Origin: an uncultured beta proteobacterium
GTDB taxonomy: Bacteria > Pseudomonadota > Gammaproteobacteria > Burkholderiales > Burkholderiaceae
Length of the DNA stretch: 26,843 nt
NCBI GenBank assembly: GCA_903892315.1
Contig: CAITHY010000060.1
Location: forward strand, 1 to 26,843
Direction: 5' to 3'
This document shows positions 1-6,857 of the stretch, piece by piece. The notes below the pieces were generated by a model. The model worked only from the letters and a program-made list of their open reading frames with translations, made no database searches and was not told the DNA's origin. The position numbers and the translations under genes were made by a program. Every line of letters starts with the position of its first letter. Positions within the stretch are counted from its first letter, which is position 1.

Positions 1-9
1 ACGATAAAT

Positions 10-39
10 ATAAGAGAATTGTGCAACTCTTATGTTTTT
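10..39 (+). terminator. Possible AT-rich intrinsic terminator
   Basis: Arms ATAAGAG (10-16) and CTCTTAT (27-33) pair perfectly, with an inner TTG/CAA pairing, and are followed by GTTTTT (34-39). It would end a plus-strand transcript that enters from outside the window. The stem is AT-rich, so efficiency is doubtful. Confidence 0.35.
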
Positions 40-80
40 GCCTAACTCATTGATAAAACAGCGGTTCTTTTTCACCCTTT

Positions 81-99
81 TTCGGTTGCCCAAACCGAA
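81..99. promoter_or_regulatory. Inverted repeat upstream of the recombinase gene
   Basis: Perfect 7-bp arms TTCGGTT (81-87) and AACCGAA (93-99) around GCCCA, ending 52 bp before the recombinase ATG. There is no T-tract on either strand, so an operator or recombinase-binding site fits better than a terminator. The role is inferred from position only. Confidence 0.35.
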
Positions 100-150
100 T
101 CTAAGAAAACATACTGTAACTCTGTATTTATTACATTTCAGGGAGAACGT

Positions 151-717
151 ATGTCACAAGCTAGAGTTTTAAATCCACAAGAACTACGCAGAGTTTTAGA
201 TCACGTTGCTACACGTAGGCACAGCGCACGTAATCGCGCTATGTTGCTACTTACGCACTATGCGGGTATGCGAGTAGGCGAAGTTGCTGCCCTACGCATA
301 AACGACGTTTTAAACAGCGACAACACAATTAAAGATGAGGTGAGACTTTTACCAGAGCAAACTAAGGGCAAACATGCTCGTACCGTTTATCTCAATGAGC
401 GTATGCGCAAAGAAATTAGCCAGTACTTGCGTGTTCTTCGTATTAAAGATGCCAGTAAACCTTTGTTCTATACACAAAAGCAAGCCGGGTTCTCAGCTAA
501 CTCATTAGCCCAATATTTCTTTTATCTATATCGCGCATGTGCACTAGATGGCGCCAGTAGCCATAGTGGCAGACGCAGCTTCTTAACTGGATTAGCCAAT
601 AAGGGAACTGCAATACATATATTGAAGAGTTTGGCAGGGCATCGCAACATCAGCACTACCGCCTCATACCTGTACTCAAGCCCAACCCAACTTAAGGCTG
701 CAGTTGAGCTTATTTAG
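151..717 (+). CDS. Small tyrosine recombinase (integrase family, catalytic domain only)
   Basis: Site-specific tyrosine recombinase that breaks and rejoins DNA through a covalent phosphotyrosine. All catalytic residues are visible: Arg41 in GMRVGEV, a beta-hairpin Lys (72 or 74 in TKGKHAR), His138 and Arg141 in SHSGRR, His164 in AGHRN and the nucleophile Tyr173 nine residues later, the XerD spacing. At 188 aa it is far shorter than XerC/D or phage integrases (about 300-400 aa): the N-terminal core-binding domain is absent, and the size is like FimB/FimE invertases. The start is supported by GGGAGAA upstream of the ATG. Its last 8 bp overlap the convergent gene at 710. It may drive integration or excision of the island whose right edge is at 15496, or rearrangement at the palindromes found across the island; neither is shown by the sequence. 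Confidence 0.9.
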   Translation: MSQARVLNPQELRRVLDHVATRRHSARNRAMLLLTHYAGMRVGEVAALRINDVLNSDNTIKDEVRLLPEQTKGKHARTVYLNERMRKEISQYLRVLRIKDASKPLFYTQKQAGFSANSLAQYFFYLYRACALDGASSHSGRRSFLTGLANKGTAIHILKSLAGHRNISTTASYLYSSPTQLKAAVELI

Positions 718-1063
718 ATATTTTTTTAACTTTGCCTATATCAACGACTACCTTGCCCTTATAACCCTCAATTACTTCAGTATTTGCTAAATCCAAAGTA
801 AGCTCAGGGTAGTCGGTTGGAATGCTATGCCCATGCCATAAACAAAATACCTTCTTAGTCGCTTTTCCCGACTTAGATACTTTGATGTCACTGCCATTAA
901 CAACAGCAAAAACACCGTCAAATTCAGCAAGCCTATATTTGGCGTTCTTGACTTTGATAACGGTCACGCCGCTTAATATTTTCGTTTTAATTGGTTTTGC
1001 AGATGGATCTTTATGTGGACATTTTTTATCATTCCACTTTGGTGCCGTTAGATAGAAATCCAT
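710..1063 (-). CDS. Hypothetical protein, about 117 aa
   Basis: Not recognised. Small, basic, Lys-rich soluble protein (about 117 aa), ending in GKVKKISK, with no signal peptide or membrane segment; one CPHKD near the start and one CLWHGH in the second half. An ATG four codons upstream (1075) extends it to 121 aa, but AGGGG lies five bases before the ATG at 1063, which is therefore preferred. A palindrome of the TGTC-type family (1119-1135) lies 56 bp upstream of this start, and TATAAC occurs twice between them as possible -10 elements. Convergent with the recombinase gene. Confidence 0.6.
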   Translation of the reverse strand: MDFYLTAPKWNDKKCPHKDPSAKPIKTKILSGVTVIKVKNAKYRLAEFDGVFAVVNGSDIKVSKSGKATKKVFCLWHGHSIPTDYPELTLDLANTEVIEGYKGKVVVDIGKVKKISK

Positions 1064-1118
1064 ATAACCCCTCATATTTCGTTATAAGTTGTTATAAGAA
1101 TACCAATAAGCATTCAAT

Positions 1119-1135
1119 ATGTCTTTTAAAGACAT
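1119..1135. promoter_or_regulatory. TGTC-family palindrome, copy 1 (variant)
   Basis: Perfect arms ATGTCTTT (1119-1126) and AAAGACAT (1128-1135) around one T. Same architecture as the sites at 4001, 9094 and 15298, but with T/A where the others have G/C. It lies 56 bp upstream of the minus-strand gene starting at 1063 and directly abuts the stop codon of the minus-strand gene ending at 1136. Likely a regulator-binding site; the protein is unknown. Confidence 0.5.
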
Positions 1136-1864
1136 CTATGCCACAGGGAATATACCTAAAGCAGCCTTTTCGATTCTGGCTTGTGCCTGTCTGACATATC
1201 GACTCGCCGTTGCGGCAAGGTTATTCCTCTTAATAAGGCGGTCTTTGGAGTCATCTTTTGGGTCAGGCATTAGCTCTTTCTTGACCAAACCTTTTTTAAC
1301 TCCAATTTCCCAAAGCTTGAGTTTATTAGCTCCAACTCTTGTTTCCATATAGCAGTCATAAACCTGTAAACAGAGTTTTAGATTTGCAATTGTGTATGTT
1401 CCATTTAGTGGATATTTCGCTGTTGTTCTACTTGCACTCTTAGACGGTCTACCTCTTTCTCTACCATGTCGATCCATGAGTAATTTATTGAAGTATTTTT
1501 TTAGCGACTTCCTATCGTAAGTTAATGGCACTTGCAGGAATATAAATTCTTTTTTGTTCCATTGCTCAGGAACCTCTTCCTTACTTTCTAATTCTTTAAA
1601 TTGATAGACAGACATTTGCTCAGCAAATAATTTAACCCCTTTAGCTTGCCACCAAATCCTAAAATTATCACCACGAATATCACCAAAGTCAGCATAGAGC
1701 TTGGCGTATTTTCCTTTGCCACCATTTTCACAAGTAGCCAAATAGTCTTTGTTGCGCCTTAAGTACTCCCACCACCAGTAATAAGGGCTTTGCTCTTGTC
1801 GAGATGGGGGCAGCCTTTTGTTTTTTGTTCCAAAAGTTGGGTAGGGCTCGAAAAATTTAACCAT
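1136..1864 (-). CDS. Conserved mobile-element protein of unknown function, 242 aa
   Basis: Function unknown. The N-terminal part carries an aromatic motif YYWWWEYLRRNKDY (about residues 28-41), which resembles the WxEYLRRNxxY motif at the start of DUF6499-type regulator-like proteins of proteobacterial mobile elements; I rate that resemblance as weak. The middle has a basic stretch DRHGRERGRPSKSASR (about 131-146), suited to nucleic-acid contact. The C-terminal 35 residues (NLAATASRYVRQAQ and on) look like an amphipathic helix. No catalytic motif is visible. It is divergent from the 2002 gene; the shared 137-bp gap holds a 16-bp palindrome, so the two genes are probably controlled together. 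Confidence 0.65.
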   Translation of the reverse strand: MVKFFEPYPTFGTKNKRLPPSRQEQSPYYWWWEYLRRNKDYLATCENGGKGKYAKLYADFGDIRGDNFRIWWQAKGVKLFAEQMSVYQFKELESKEEVPEQWNKKEFIFLQVPLTYDRKSLKKYFNKLLMDRHGRERGRPSKSASRTTAKYPLNGTYTIANLKLCLQVYDCYMETRVGANKLKLWEIGVKKGLVKKELMPDPKDDSKDRLIKRNNLAATASRYVRQAQARIEKAALGIFPVA

Positions 1865-1921
1865 TTTATTAACATCCTAAATAGTGCAATTATGTAGGTA
1901 ATTTCGATTTTACCCTATCTC

Positions 1922-1937
1922 ATATAAGATCTTATAT
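1922..1937. promoter_or_regulatory. 16-bp perfect palindrome between divergent genes
   Basis: ATATAAGATCTTATAT is its own reverse complement. It sits in the 137-bp gap between the minus-strand gene starting at 1864 and the plus-strand gene starting at 2002, 57 bp and 64 bp from the two starts. Position and symmetry suggest a dimeric-regulator operator; AT-rich palindromes do also arise by chance. Confidence 0.4.
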
Positions 1938-2001
1938 ATGGTTAAGCGGTTATTTTATTAACAAGCAACCATCAATAAATTACACTAAAGGAGCATTAAA
2001 T

Positions 2002-2808
2002 ATGACTACATTATTCGCCGAAGCAGCAACAAACCAAGCCTCTTCTAGCACTGTCGTTTCCAACGACAAACCAGTACAAGGTGCAGATAAATCCCATATC
2101 GCTATAAACGCAAAAAAATTGTTAGCCAGCATGGAGGCAAAACGCATTTCATGGGAGCAAGGTGCTTATAGGATCAGCAACTTAGCTCTTTATGCGGTTT
2201 TGGCTGACTGTTTAATTTACGCTGGAGATTTGTCCCTAGCAGAATCTAAGGAGCGTAGCGGCGCTTTGGAGGCATTCTTTAAGGAGCGTGGCTACAAGTA
2301 CAAAAAAGAATCCCCACTCGTATCGCGCATTGTTCGAGCAGTATTTGGCAGTGTTGATCGTCGTCGCATTAGCACGTATTCGTTGGTATTACGCCAGGCG
2401 CAAAAAGCTCGTGTACTTCCAACTCAACTAGCTCAATGGATTGAAGAGAATGGAGGTATTCAAGAAATTAAGCTTGCACGAAGTGAGACTTTTGTCAGCC
2501 CTTCAACTAAAGCCTCTGTTGCTAAATCCAACTTTGCAAACTTACCTGTTTTAGCAGTAGCAAAGTCACAAGCACTAAGCGAGCTAGCCGATGCCGGCTT
2601 TATTGGGGAGGATTGCATTCTTATTGCTGAACAACAAGCAGACGGAGGATTTGCAATTCGTGCTTTAGTGCGTAAAGACGGAGCCGTTAATGCTGCCTTT
2701 ACAGCACTCTATGGCGACATTAAAGCCAATCAGGTAGCCCTTAAAAAGGAAGTTAATGCGGCTAATGACGCTAATGGAGCAGTGGCTACAACAACACAAG
2801 CAGCCTAA
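2002..2808 (+). CDS. Mobile-element protein of unknown function, 268 aa
   Basis: Soluble protein with a low-complexity Ala/Ser-rich N-terminus (1-40) and C-terminus (NDANGAVATTTQAA). The centre (about 45-165) is the conserved-looking part: WEQGAYRISNLALYAVLADC, then RIVRAVF..DRRRISTYSLVLRQAQ and LAQWIEENGGIQEIK. Similar arrangements occur, as far as I remember, in proteins of unknown function on betaproteobacterial plasmids and integrative elements. No catalytic motif is seen. The start is fixed by AAAGGAG in front of the ATG. It is first in a plus-strand run with an AAA+ ATPase and a 134-aa protein, which suggests a replication, partition or DNA-handling role for the element. Confidence 0.7.
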   Translation: MTTLFAEAATNQASSSTVVSNDKPVQGADKSHIAINAKKLLASMEAKRISWEQGAYRISNLALYAVLADCLIYAGDLSLAESKERSGALEAFFKERGYKYKKESPLVSRIVRAVFGSVDRRRISTYSLVLRQAQKARVLPTQLAQWIEENGGIQEIKLARSETFVSPSTKASVAKSNFANLPVLAVAKSQALSELADAGFIGEDCILIAEQQADGGFAIRALVRKDGAVNAAFTALYGDIKANQVALKKEVNAANDANGAVATTTQAA

Positions 2809-2819
2809 TAAATCAGGGT

Positions 2820-2838
2820 GGGGTGCTATAGGCACCCC
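2820..2838 (+). terminator. GC-rich hairpin between the 268-aa gene and the AAA+ gene
   Basis: Stem GGGGTGC (2820-2826) / GCACCCC (2832-2838) with a 5-base loop, directly after the stop codon of the 268-aa gene. There is no proper T-tract after it, so it may act as an attenuator or as a 3'-end stabiliser of the first cistron rather than a full terminator. Confidence 0.45.
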
Positions 2839-2870
2839 TCTAATTCCTAATAATGAATAAAGGAATCACT

Positions 2871-3575
2871 ATGTTTAATAAGGAGTTATTTCATGAGCCT
2901 CAAACCATTAACGACATTATCTTTGGCAATCCCGAGAGTCGTTTGCGCGTCGAGGATATTGTCAGTAATACCGAAGCGATACCTAGTTGCGGCAAATCAG
3001 CCATTCTTCTTTACGGAGCCTTCGGCACAGGAAAAACCACTCTCGCAAAAATGCTACCTAACGCAATTGAACAGGGCAAAACTGGGAAAGAGTTAAATCT
3101 GCCCGAGGAAATGATTGCCTGTCAACAAGGTTTTACAGGTCCACAGGTGATGGTATTGATCGACAAAATTTTAAGCACTTCTTCGCTTAATGAGAGCGGG
3201 TTGCACTATTTTATCCTTGATGAAGTAGATAACCTAAGTAAGCTAGCACAACAAAGTTTGAAATCAGCATTAAACACTACAAGAGGTGTATTTATTCTTA
3301 CAACTAATAATCTTTCGCAGCTAGACAAAGGCTTATTAGATAGGTGCGTATTGGTGGAGATGAATGCAGCGCAAGCTAGTGAGTATCTTGCGATTGCTAA
3401 TGCCATTGCTGCCAAGACAGGCAATGAGATTAATGAGGCTGAGTTATTAATAACTATTCAAGCGGCTAATGGCTCATTCCGCAATCTATTTCATAACGTA
3501 GGAAGATTGGCAAGACGCAAGAGCCAGCTACATCTAACTTCAATTATTAAGGAGAAGAATGATGGGGAGGTTTGA
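2871..3575 (+). CDS. AAA+ ATPase, clamp-loader/RuvB-like
   Basis: P-loop AAA+ ATPase. Walker A GAFGTGKTT (about 49-57 of the 234-aa form), Walker B FILDEVD (about 113-119), sensor-1 TTNN (about 144) and an LLDRC arginine-finger-like motif (about 157) match clamp-loader small subunits (DnaX/RFC-like); the C-terminal part NGSFRNLFHNVGRL looks like the sensor-2/lid region. No zinc-binding or tau extension is present, and it is much shorter than DnaX. An ATG at 2853 adds six residues, but AAAGGAA (2859-2865) sits six bases before the ATG at 2871, which is preferred. The end overlaps the next gene by 17 bp, implying coupled translation. Possible role: element replication or remodelling of a protein-DNA complex. 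Confidence 0.8.
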   Translation: MFNKELFHEPQTINDIIFGNPESRLRVEDIVSNTEAIPSCGKSAILLYGAFGTGKTTLAKMLPNAIEQGKTGKELNLPEEMIACQQGFTGPQVMVLIDKILSTSSLNESGLHYFILDEVDNLSKLAQQSLKSALNTTRGVFILTTNNLSQLDKGLLDRCVLVEMNAAQASEYLAIANAIAAKTGNEINEAELLITIQAANGSFRNLFHNVGRLARRKSQLHLTSIIKEKNDGEV

Positions 3576-3963
3576 CTTTTTAGCCGATAGCTTCACGAGC
3601 ACTATAGGGATAGCAGTCAACATAAACACTGACCTTGAAACTGGTGTTGACTTAATTTCAGCAGCACGAAAGTTTGCTAGAACTTATTGTGAGGAAGCAA
3701 ATAATGGAGTTCAATTTACTGAAGAAGATATTAACTTTTTTCTAATTGATTTAATTGTTAGTTTTTGTGACAACAATAATGAATTTGACATAGCATGTTT
3801 AGCAAAACTGCTCGTGCTAGATAAAGCTTTATACCTTTTTATCCTGTCAATACAAGATCTAGATAGTAGCTATTCACCTCAATGGCAAGGTATGAGTGAC
3901 AAGAAAAATAATGCTACATCTACGGCATTAAATATTGCCAGTTCATATTGGAGTGTTGCATAA
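3559..3963 (+). CDS. Hypothetical protein, 134 aa
   Basis: Not recognised. Acidic, largely helical-looking small protein with no signal peptide; hydrophobic stretches around FLIDLIVSFC (about 61-70) and LYLFILSIQD (about 92-101) look like buried helices rather than membrane spans. AAGGAG lies just upstream of two adjacent ATGs (3559 and 3562); either could be used. It starts inside the AAA+ gene (17-bp overlap), so it is probably a partner or regulator of that ATPase. It is followed by a strong intrinsic terminator. Confidence 0.65.
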   Translation: MMGRFDFLADSFTSTIGIAVNINTDLETGVDLISAARKFARTYCEEANNGVQFTEEDINFFLIDLIVSFCDNNNEFDIACLAKLLVLDKALYLFILSIQDLDSSYSPQWQGMSDKKNNATSTALNIASSYWSVA

Positions 3964-3974
3964 CCATTATTTCG

Positions 3975-3999
3975 AGCCCACTTTTGTAGTGGGCTTTTT
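3975..3999 (+). terminator. Rho-independent terminator after the AAA+ operon
   Basis: Stem AGCCCAC (3975-3981) / GTGGGCT (3989-3995), 7-base loop, then TTTTT to 3999. It ends the plus-strand run 2002-3963 just before the convergent restriction-modification operon. Confidence 0.9.
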
Positions 4000-4000
4000 A

Positions 4001-4023
4001 ATATGTCGCTTTAAACGACATAT
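4001..4023. promoter_or_regulatory. TGTC-family palindrome, copy 2
   Basis: 8-bp perfect arms ATATGTCG (4001-4008) and CGACATAT (4016-4023) around CTTTAAA. Related to the copies at 1119, 9094 and 15298. Unlike them it lies between two converging gene ends, not upstream of a start, so promoter control is not obvious here. With the copy at 9094 it brackets the whole restriction-modification operon. Confidence 0.5.
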
Positions 4024-4028
4024 AAGCC

Positions 4029-4316
4029 TCACTTTTTTAAACGGACGCTACCCATTGATGGCTTGCTTGCGCTTTTAATAATTTGCTTATCAAATATCTT
4101 TCTTCCAAGCTCTGCCGGAATTGCAACGCAATCGTTTCTCCAAATCCTAAAAGCCAGCTCTTCTTCGTTCTGAACAAAGTGAACGAGGCTTTTGCATTCT
4201 TCACATAACCTTACATTCTTAATTGATTCATGGCTTTTTAAGCTATCCCATTCTTTTGAGCACTTAAATTTAAATTCACAATTTCTTATCGGATTGAGTT
4301 CAGATTCGTTACTCAT
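4029..4316 (-). CDS. Cys-rich small protein, paralogue of the one at 9509
   Basis: 95-aa protein with Cys13, Cys19, Cys38, Cys41 and Cys63. The spacing C-x5-C-x18-C-x2-C-x21-C is exactly that of the 81-aa protein at 9509-9754, and the frame IRNCxFxFxC...WD...VRxCxxC...EL...CVAI..ELGR is shared. It looks like a small zinc-ribbon-like fold; function unknown. It follows the nuclease-helicase gene after a 30-bp gap, so it is likely the last cistron of the R-M operon. Possible roles (regulator, partner of the R-M enzymes) are inferences from position. Confidence 0.75.
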   Translation of the reverse strand: MSNESELNPIRNCEFKFKCSKEWDSLKSHESIKNVRLCEECKSLVHFVQNEEELAFRIWRNDCVAIPAELGRKIFDKQIIKSASKPSMGSVRLKK

Positions 4317-4346
4317 AAGTTCTACCGTTATTATTTGGATGGTTAA

Positions 4347-6857
4347 TTAACCAAGGGCTTTATTTTCAAATGTAGCTTGGTAATCATCTGAGCTCAAGAC
4401 TGTGTCATATAAACCAACCTCCTCGCCCTCATGCTTATTAATTCCAACATAAGCTAAAGAAGCATCTTCGTATCGCTTGAACTTATAGACAGCATCATTC
4501 ATGAGAGAGCTATTGAAGACGCCTAGACTCACCAAAAGCTCAAAGTCTTTGACATTTAATCCAGTTACCTTCTTAAATAAACCAGGCTCAAGTTGGGTGA
4601 TAACATCTTTAAGGCTTCGCTCTCGATAATCCGTTAAGTACATAAACACTGGTACACGAGTGGCAAATTTAATAAGCTTTTCTTGGATCTGTTTACGAAT
4701 ACTCTTATACTCCCTTTCTTCATCTGTGAGAGTCTTTTTCTCCTTCTCCGTTAAATTCTTATCATTAGCCTTTTCCTTAAGCTTTTTCACTGAATCAGAT
4801 TTATTAATAATTGTTTCAATTTCTTGATTCAGATTTCTAAAACCCTCAATATTCATTAATGCTTTCATAGCCGCTTCATTTTTCATAAGGCGAGCTAATG
4901 TGTTGTTATCTACATTAACGAGAAGAGCACTTTCCCACCTTCTAGCAAGTAGCGTTGCTGTAGTACCACTCATTGCAATATCCAATATTCCAGCAGCATC
5001 AATCTGCTTCATTGAGCTTCCGTCATATGCAAGTACTGGTAAAAAGCTAATAAATTCTTCAACTTTCTTTTCTGGATTAGTTTCATCCATATTCAAGCGA
5101 CAGCTATAGTCTGCAATCTGCCTCAAGGCTCTGTCGGGTGCAAAGTCAAATACATAGCACTCCTCTTTAAGGATCTGTTGCTTATTAGGAGTCAGGCTAT
5201 CTGGGTTCTTAATCGTCCACGGGGTTTGTACTCGAAATGCAGCTTGGAAGTAGGTCTCAGGACTTGATGAATTTCTGAGCATGAAAATTCCACCCCAAGG
5301 CTTTACTGACACACCTGTAGTTAGCTTTCCACAAGATAGAGTGATGGTCTTTGTCTTAAGTGGATCACCCATTGCAGCATATACAGGAGGAAGAGCTTCA
5401 ACACCTAGCCCAGCATCATTACCTGCAGCCACTACTACTTTGTAATCTTGGTAATACTTGTTTTGTTTCTGTGCGAGTAGATTTGCCATCGCATGGCAAG
5501 ATGCTACGGTAGGTAAAAACCAAAATGTATGAGAAAGAAGATCTAATAGACGAGCATCAGAAAAGGGCATTGGGGGCTTCTTAGCACCCAACTTGAGATT
5601 ATCTACTGTGGTTTCGGAGAAAGATCCTCTAATGAGATCAAGCCACTTTTGGACTTCATTCTGATACTTGAATTTTGCACTACTACCTTCGCCTGAAGCT
5701 GAAAAGAATGTATTCAAATCAAACTCATCAAACTCACCTTGCATTGCTACCTGCTTGATCGAATCTGGCAGCTGATAGGTTAGCAGCACCATCCTTGGTA
5801 GAGAAAGGTAGGGATTGTTATCACCTTTCCATTCCTTCTTAGCCCTTTGCTCATCTGAGTAGGTCCAGTTGAAGATCTGTTCCTCAATGAATTCTCCGGA
5901 GGAGATTGCTCGGAATGGTGTACCTGAAAGATACAAGTAATTATCGGTTGTGATGGGCATAATCTCTTCATCGAAGTATTCAATCCCTTCACCTTGTCCA
6001 AAGTTGTACTCTTTCTTACTTTCAGCCTCGAAAAGTTCTTTTGCATGCTCTCTCCAAGATCCATAGTGATACTCATCGAATACCACGCAATCCCAATTAG
6101 TCGTATGCACCCACTCATTCTTTGCTTTAATACCACCTGCTGAGTTCTTTCCTAAGTAATCCTGAAATGATCCAAAGCATACAAAAGGAGCTTTCTTATT
6201 GGCATCATCAAAAGAGAGACCGTCGCGAGAAATGAATTGCCATCCTTTGAAATCCAAATGAGTAGCAAGATCCTCTTCCCATGCGCTTTGTACTGCAGGT
6301 TTAAAAGTTAATACAAGGATCTTCTTCCAACCCATCCTCTTCGCCAATTGATAGGTTGCAAAGGTTTTTCCGAAACGCATCTTTGCATTCCAGAGAAAGT
6401 GGGGTGTCTTATCCTTATTTTCTTTTTTAAAGCTTGTGAAGTAAGCAATAGTCTTGTCTACTGCCGCCTCTTGTTCTGGACGAAGTCCGAAGTCTAAGGT
6501 TCGATCATCTTCATTTTTAACACCAGTTTTGACCTGAAGTATCGCCGCCTTTACATCTCTAACGGAACATTCAAACCATTCACCATCTGGGTTTTTTAAA
6601 CCCTTCTTGCGGAGCACTCTATGCACATCATGGTCACTAAACGCACTGCCGTCAGTTCGCATCGCACTCTCCTCGAGAACGATGATGTATGGGGGCTTAC
6701 CAGGCTTAACTATGGGGTACTGCTGGGCTATTCGAGTTTGTGCATCCCTAGTAGTGAATCCTACCTTTAGCAAACCAACATATTGAGGATTGGTATCTTG
6801 ATAGGCGTAGATGGTTGGGTTAGATTCAACCTTAGGAGGAAAAAACTCCTTAGACAT
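4347..6857 (-). CDS. Restriction nuclease-helicase: GIY-YIG-like domain fused to SF2 helicase
   Basis: 836-aa protein with an N-terminal GIY-YIG/T5orf172-like region (about 12-110: IYAYQ, LLKVGFTTRDAQTRI, then GEWFEC), followed by a superfamily-2 helicase: motif I MRFGKT (about 160-165), DEYH motif II (about 259-262), motif III-like LSGTPFR (about 309) and motif VI-like QAAFRVQTPW (about 536). A Lys/Glu-rich coiled coil occupies about 686-725. This is the layout expected of the ATP-dependent restriction subunit of an R-M system, cutting unmodified foreign DNA. The ATG overlaps the stop of the upstream methyltransferase gene (ATGTCTAA, 8 bp). The GIY-YIG call is from motif pattern only: the helicase assignment is firm, the nuclease domain less so. 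Confidence 0.85.
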   Translation of the reverse strand: MSKEFFPPKVESNPTIYAYQDTNPQYVGLLKVGFTTRDAQTRIAQQYPIVKPGKPPYIIVLEESAMRTDGSAFSDHDVHRVLRKKGLKNPDGEWFECSVRDVKAAILQVKTGVKNEDDRTLDFGLRPEQEAAVDKTIAYFTSFKKENKDKTPHFLWNAKMRFGKTFATYQLAKRMGWKKILVLTFKPAVQSAWEEDLATHLDFKGWQFISRDGLSFDDANKKAPFVCFGSFQDYLGKNSAGGIKAKNEWVHTTNWDCVVFDEYHYGSWREHAKELFEAESKKEYNFGQGEGIEYFDEEIMPITTDNYLYLSGTPFRAISSGEFIEEQIFNWTYSDEQRAKKEWKGDNNPYLSLPRMVLLTYQLPDSIKQVAMQGEFDEFDLNTFFSASGEGSSAKFKYQNEVQKWLDLIRGSFSETTVDNLKLGAKKPPMPFSDARLLDLLSHTFWFLPTVASCHAMANLLAQKQNKYYQDYKVVVAAGNDAGLGVEALPPVYAAMGDPLKTKTITLSCGKLTTGVSVKPWGGIFMLRNSSSPETYFQAAFRVQTPWTIKNPDSLTPNKQQILKEECYVFDFAPDRALRQIADYSCRLNMDETNPEKKVEEFISFLPVLAYDGSSMKQIDAAGILDIAMSGTTATLLARRWESALLVNVDNNTLARLMKNEAAMKALMNIEGFRNLNQEIETIINKSDSVKKLKEKANDKNLTEKEKKTLTDEEREYKSIRKQIQEKLIKFATRVPVFMYLTDYRERSLKDVITQLEPGLFKKVTGLNVKDFELLVSLGVFNSSLMNDAVYKFKRYEDASLAYVGINKHEGEEVGLYDTVLSSDDYQATFENKALG

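Noticed and set aside
303..321. A GTTTTAAAC core with CGACA nearby inside the recombinase gene, like the TGTC palindromes
   Set aside because: The arms are displaced by two bases and the segment is coding; the match is probably chance.
822..1352. Three plus-strand open frames of 67-77 aa
   Set aside because: They are antisense to the two minus-strand genes, without ribosome-binding sites or coding character.
5780..6136. 118-aa minus-strand open frame
   Set aside because: It is an alternative frame within the helicase gene, and its product has no recognisable motif.
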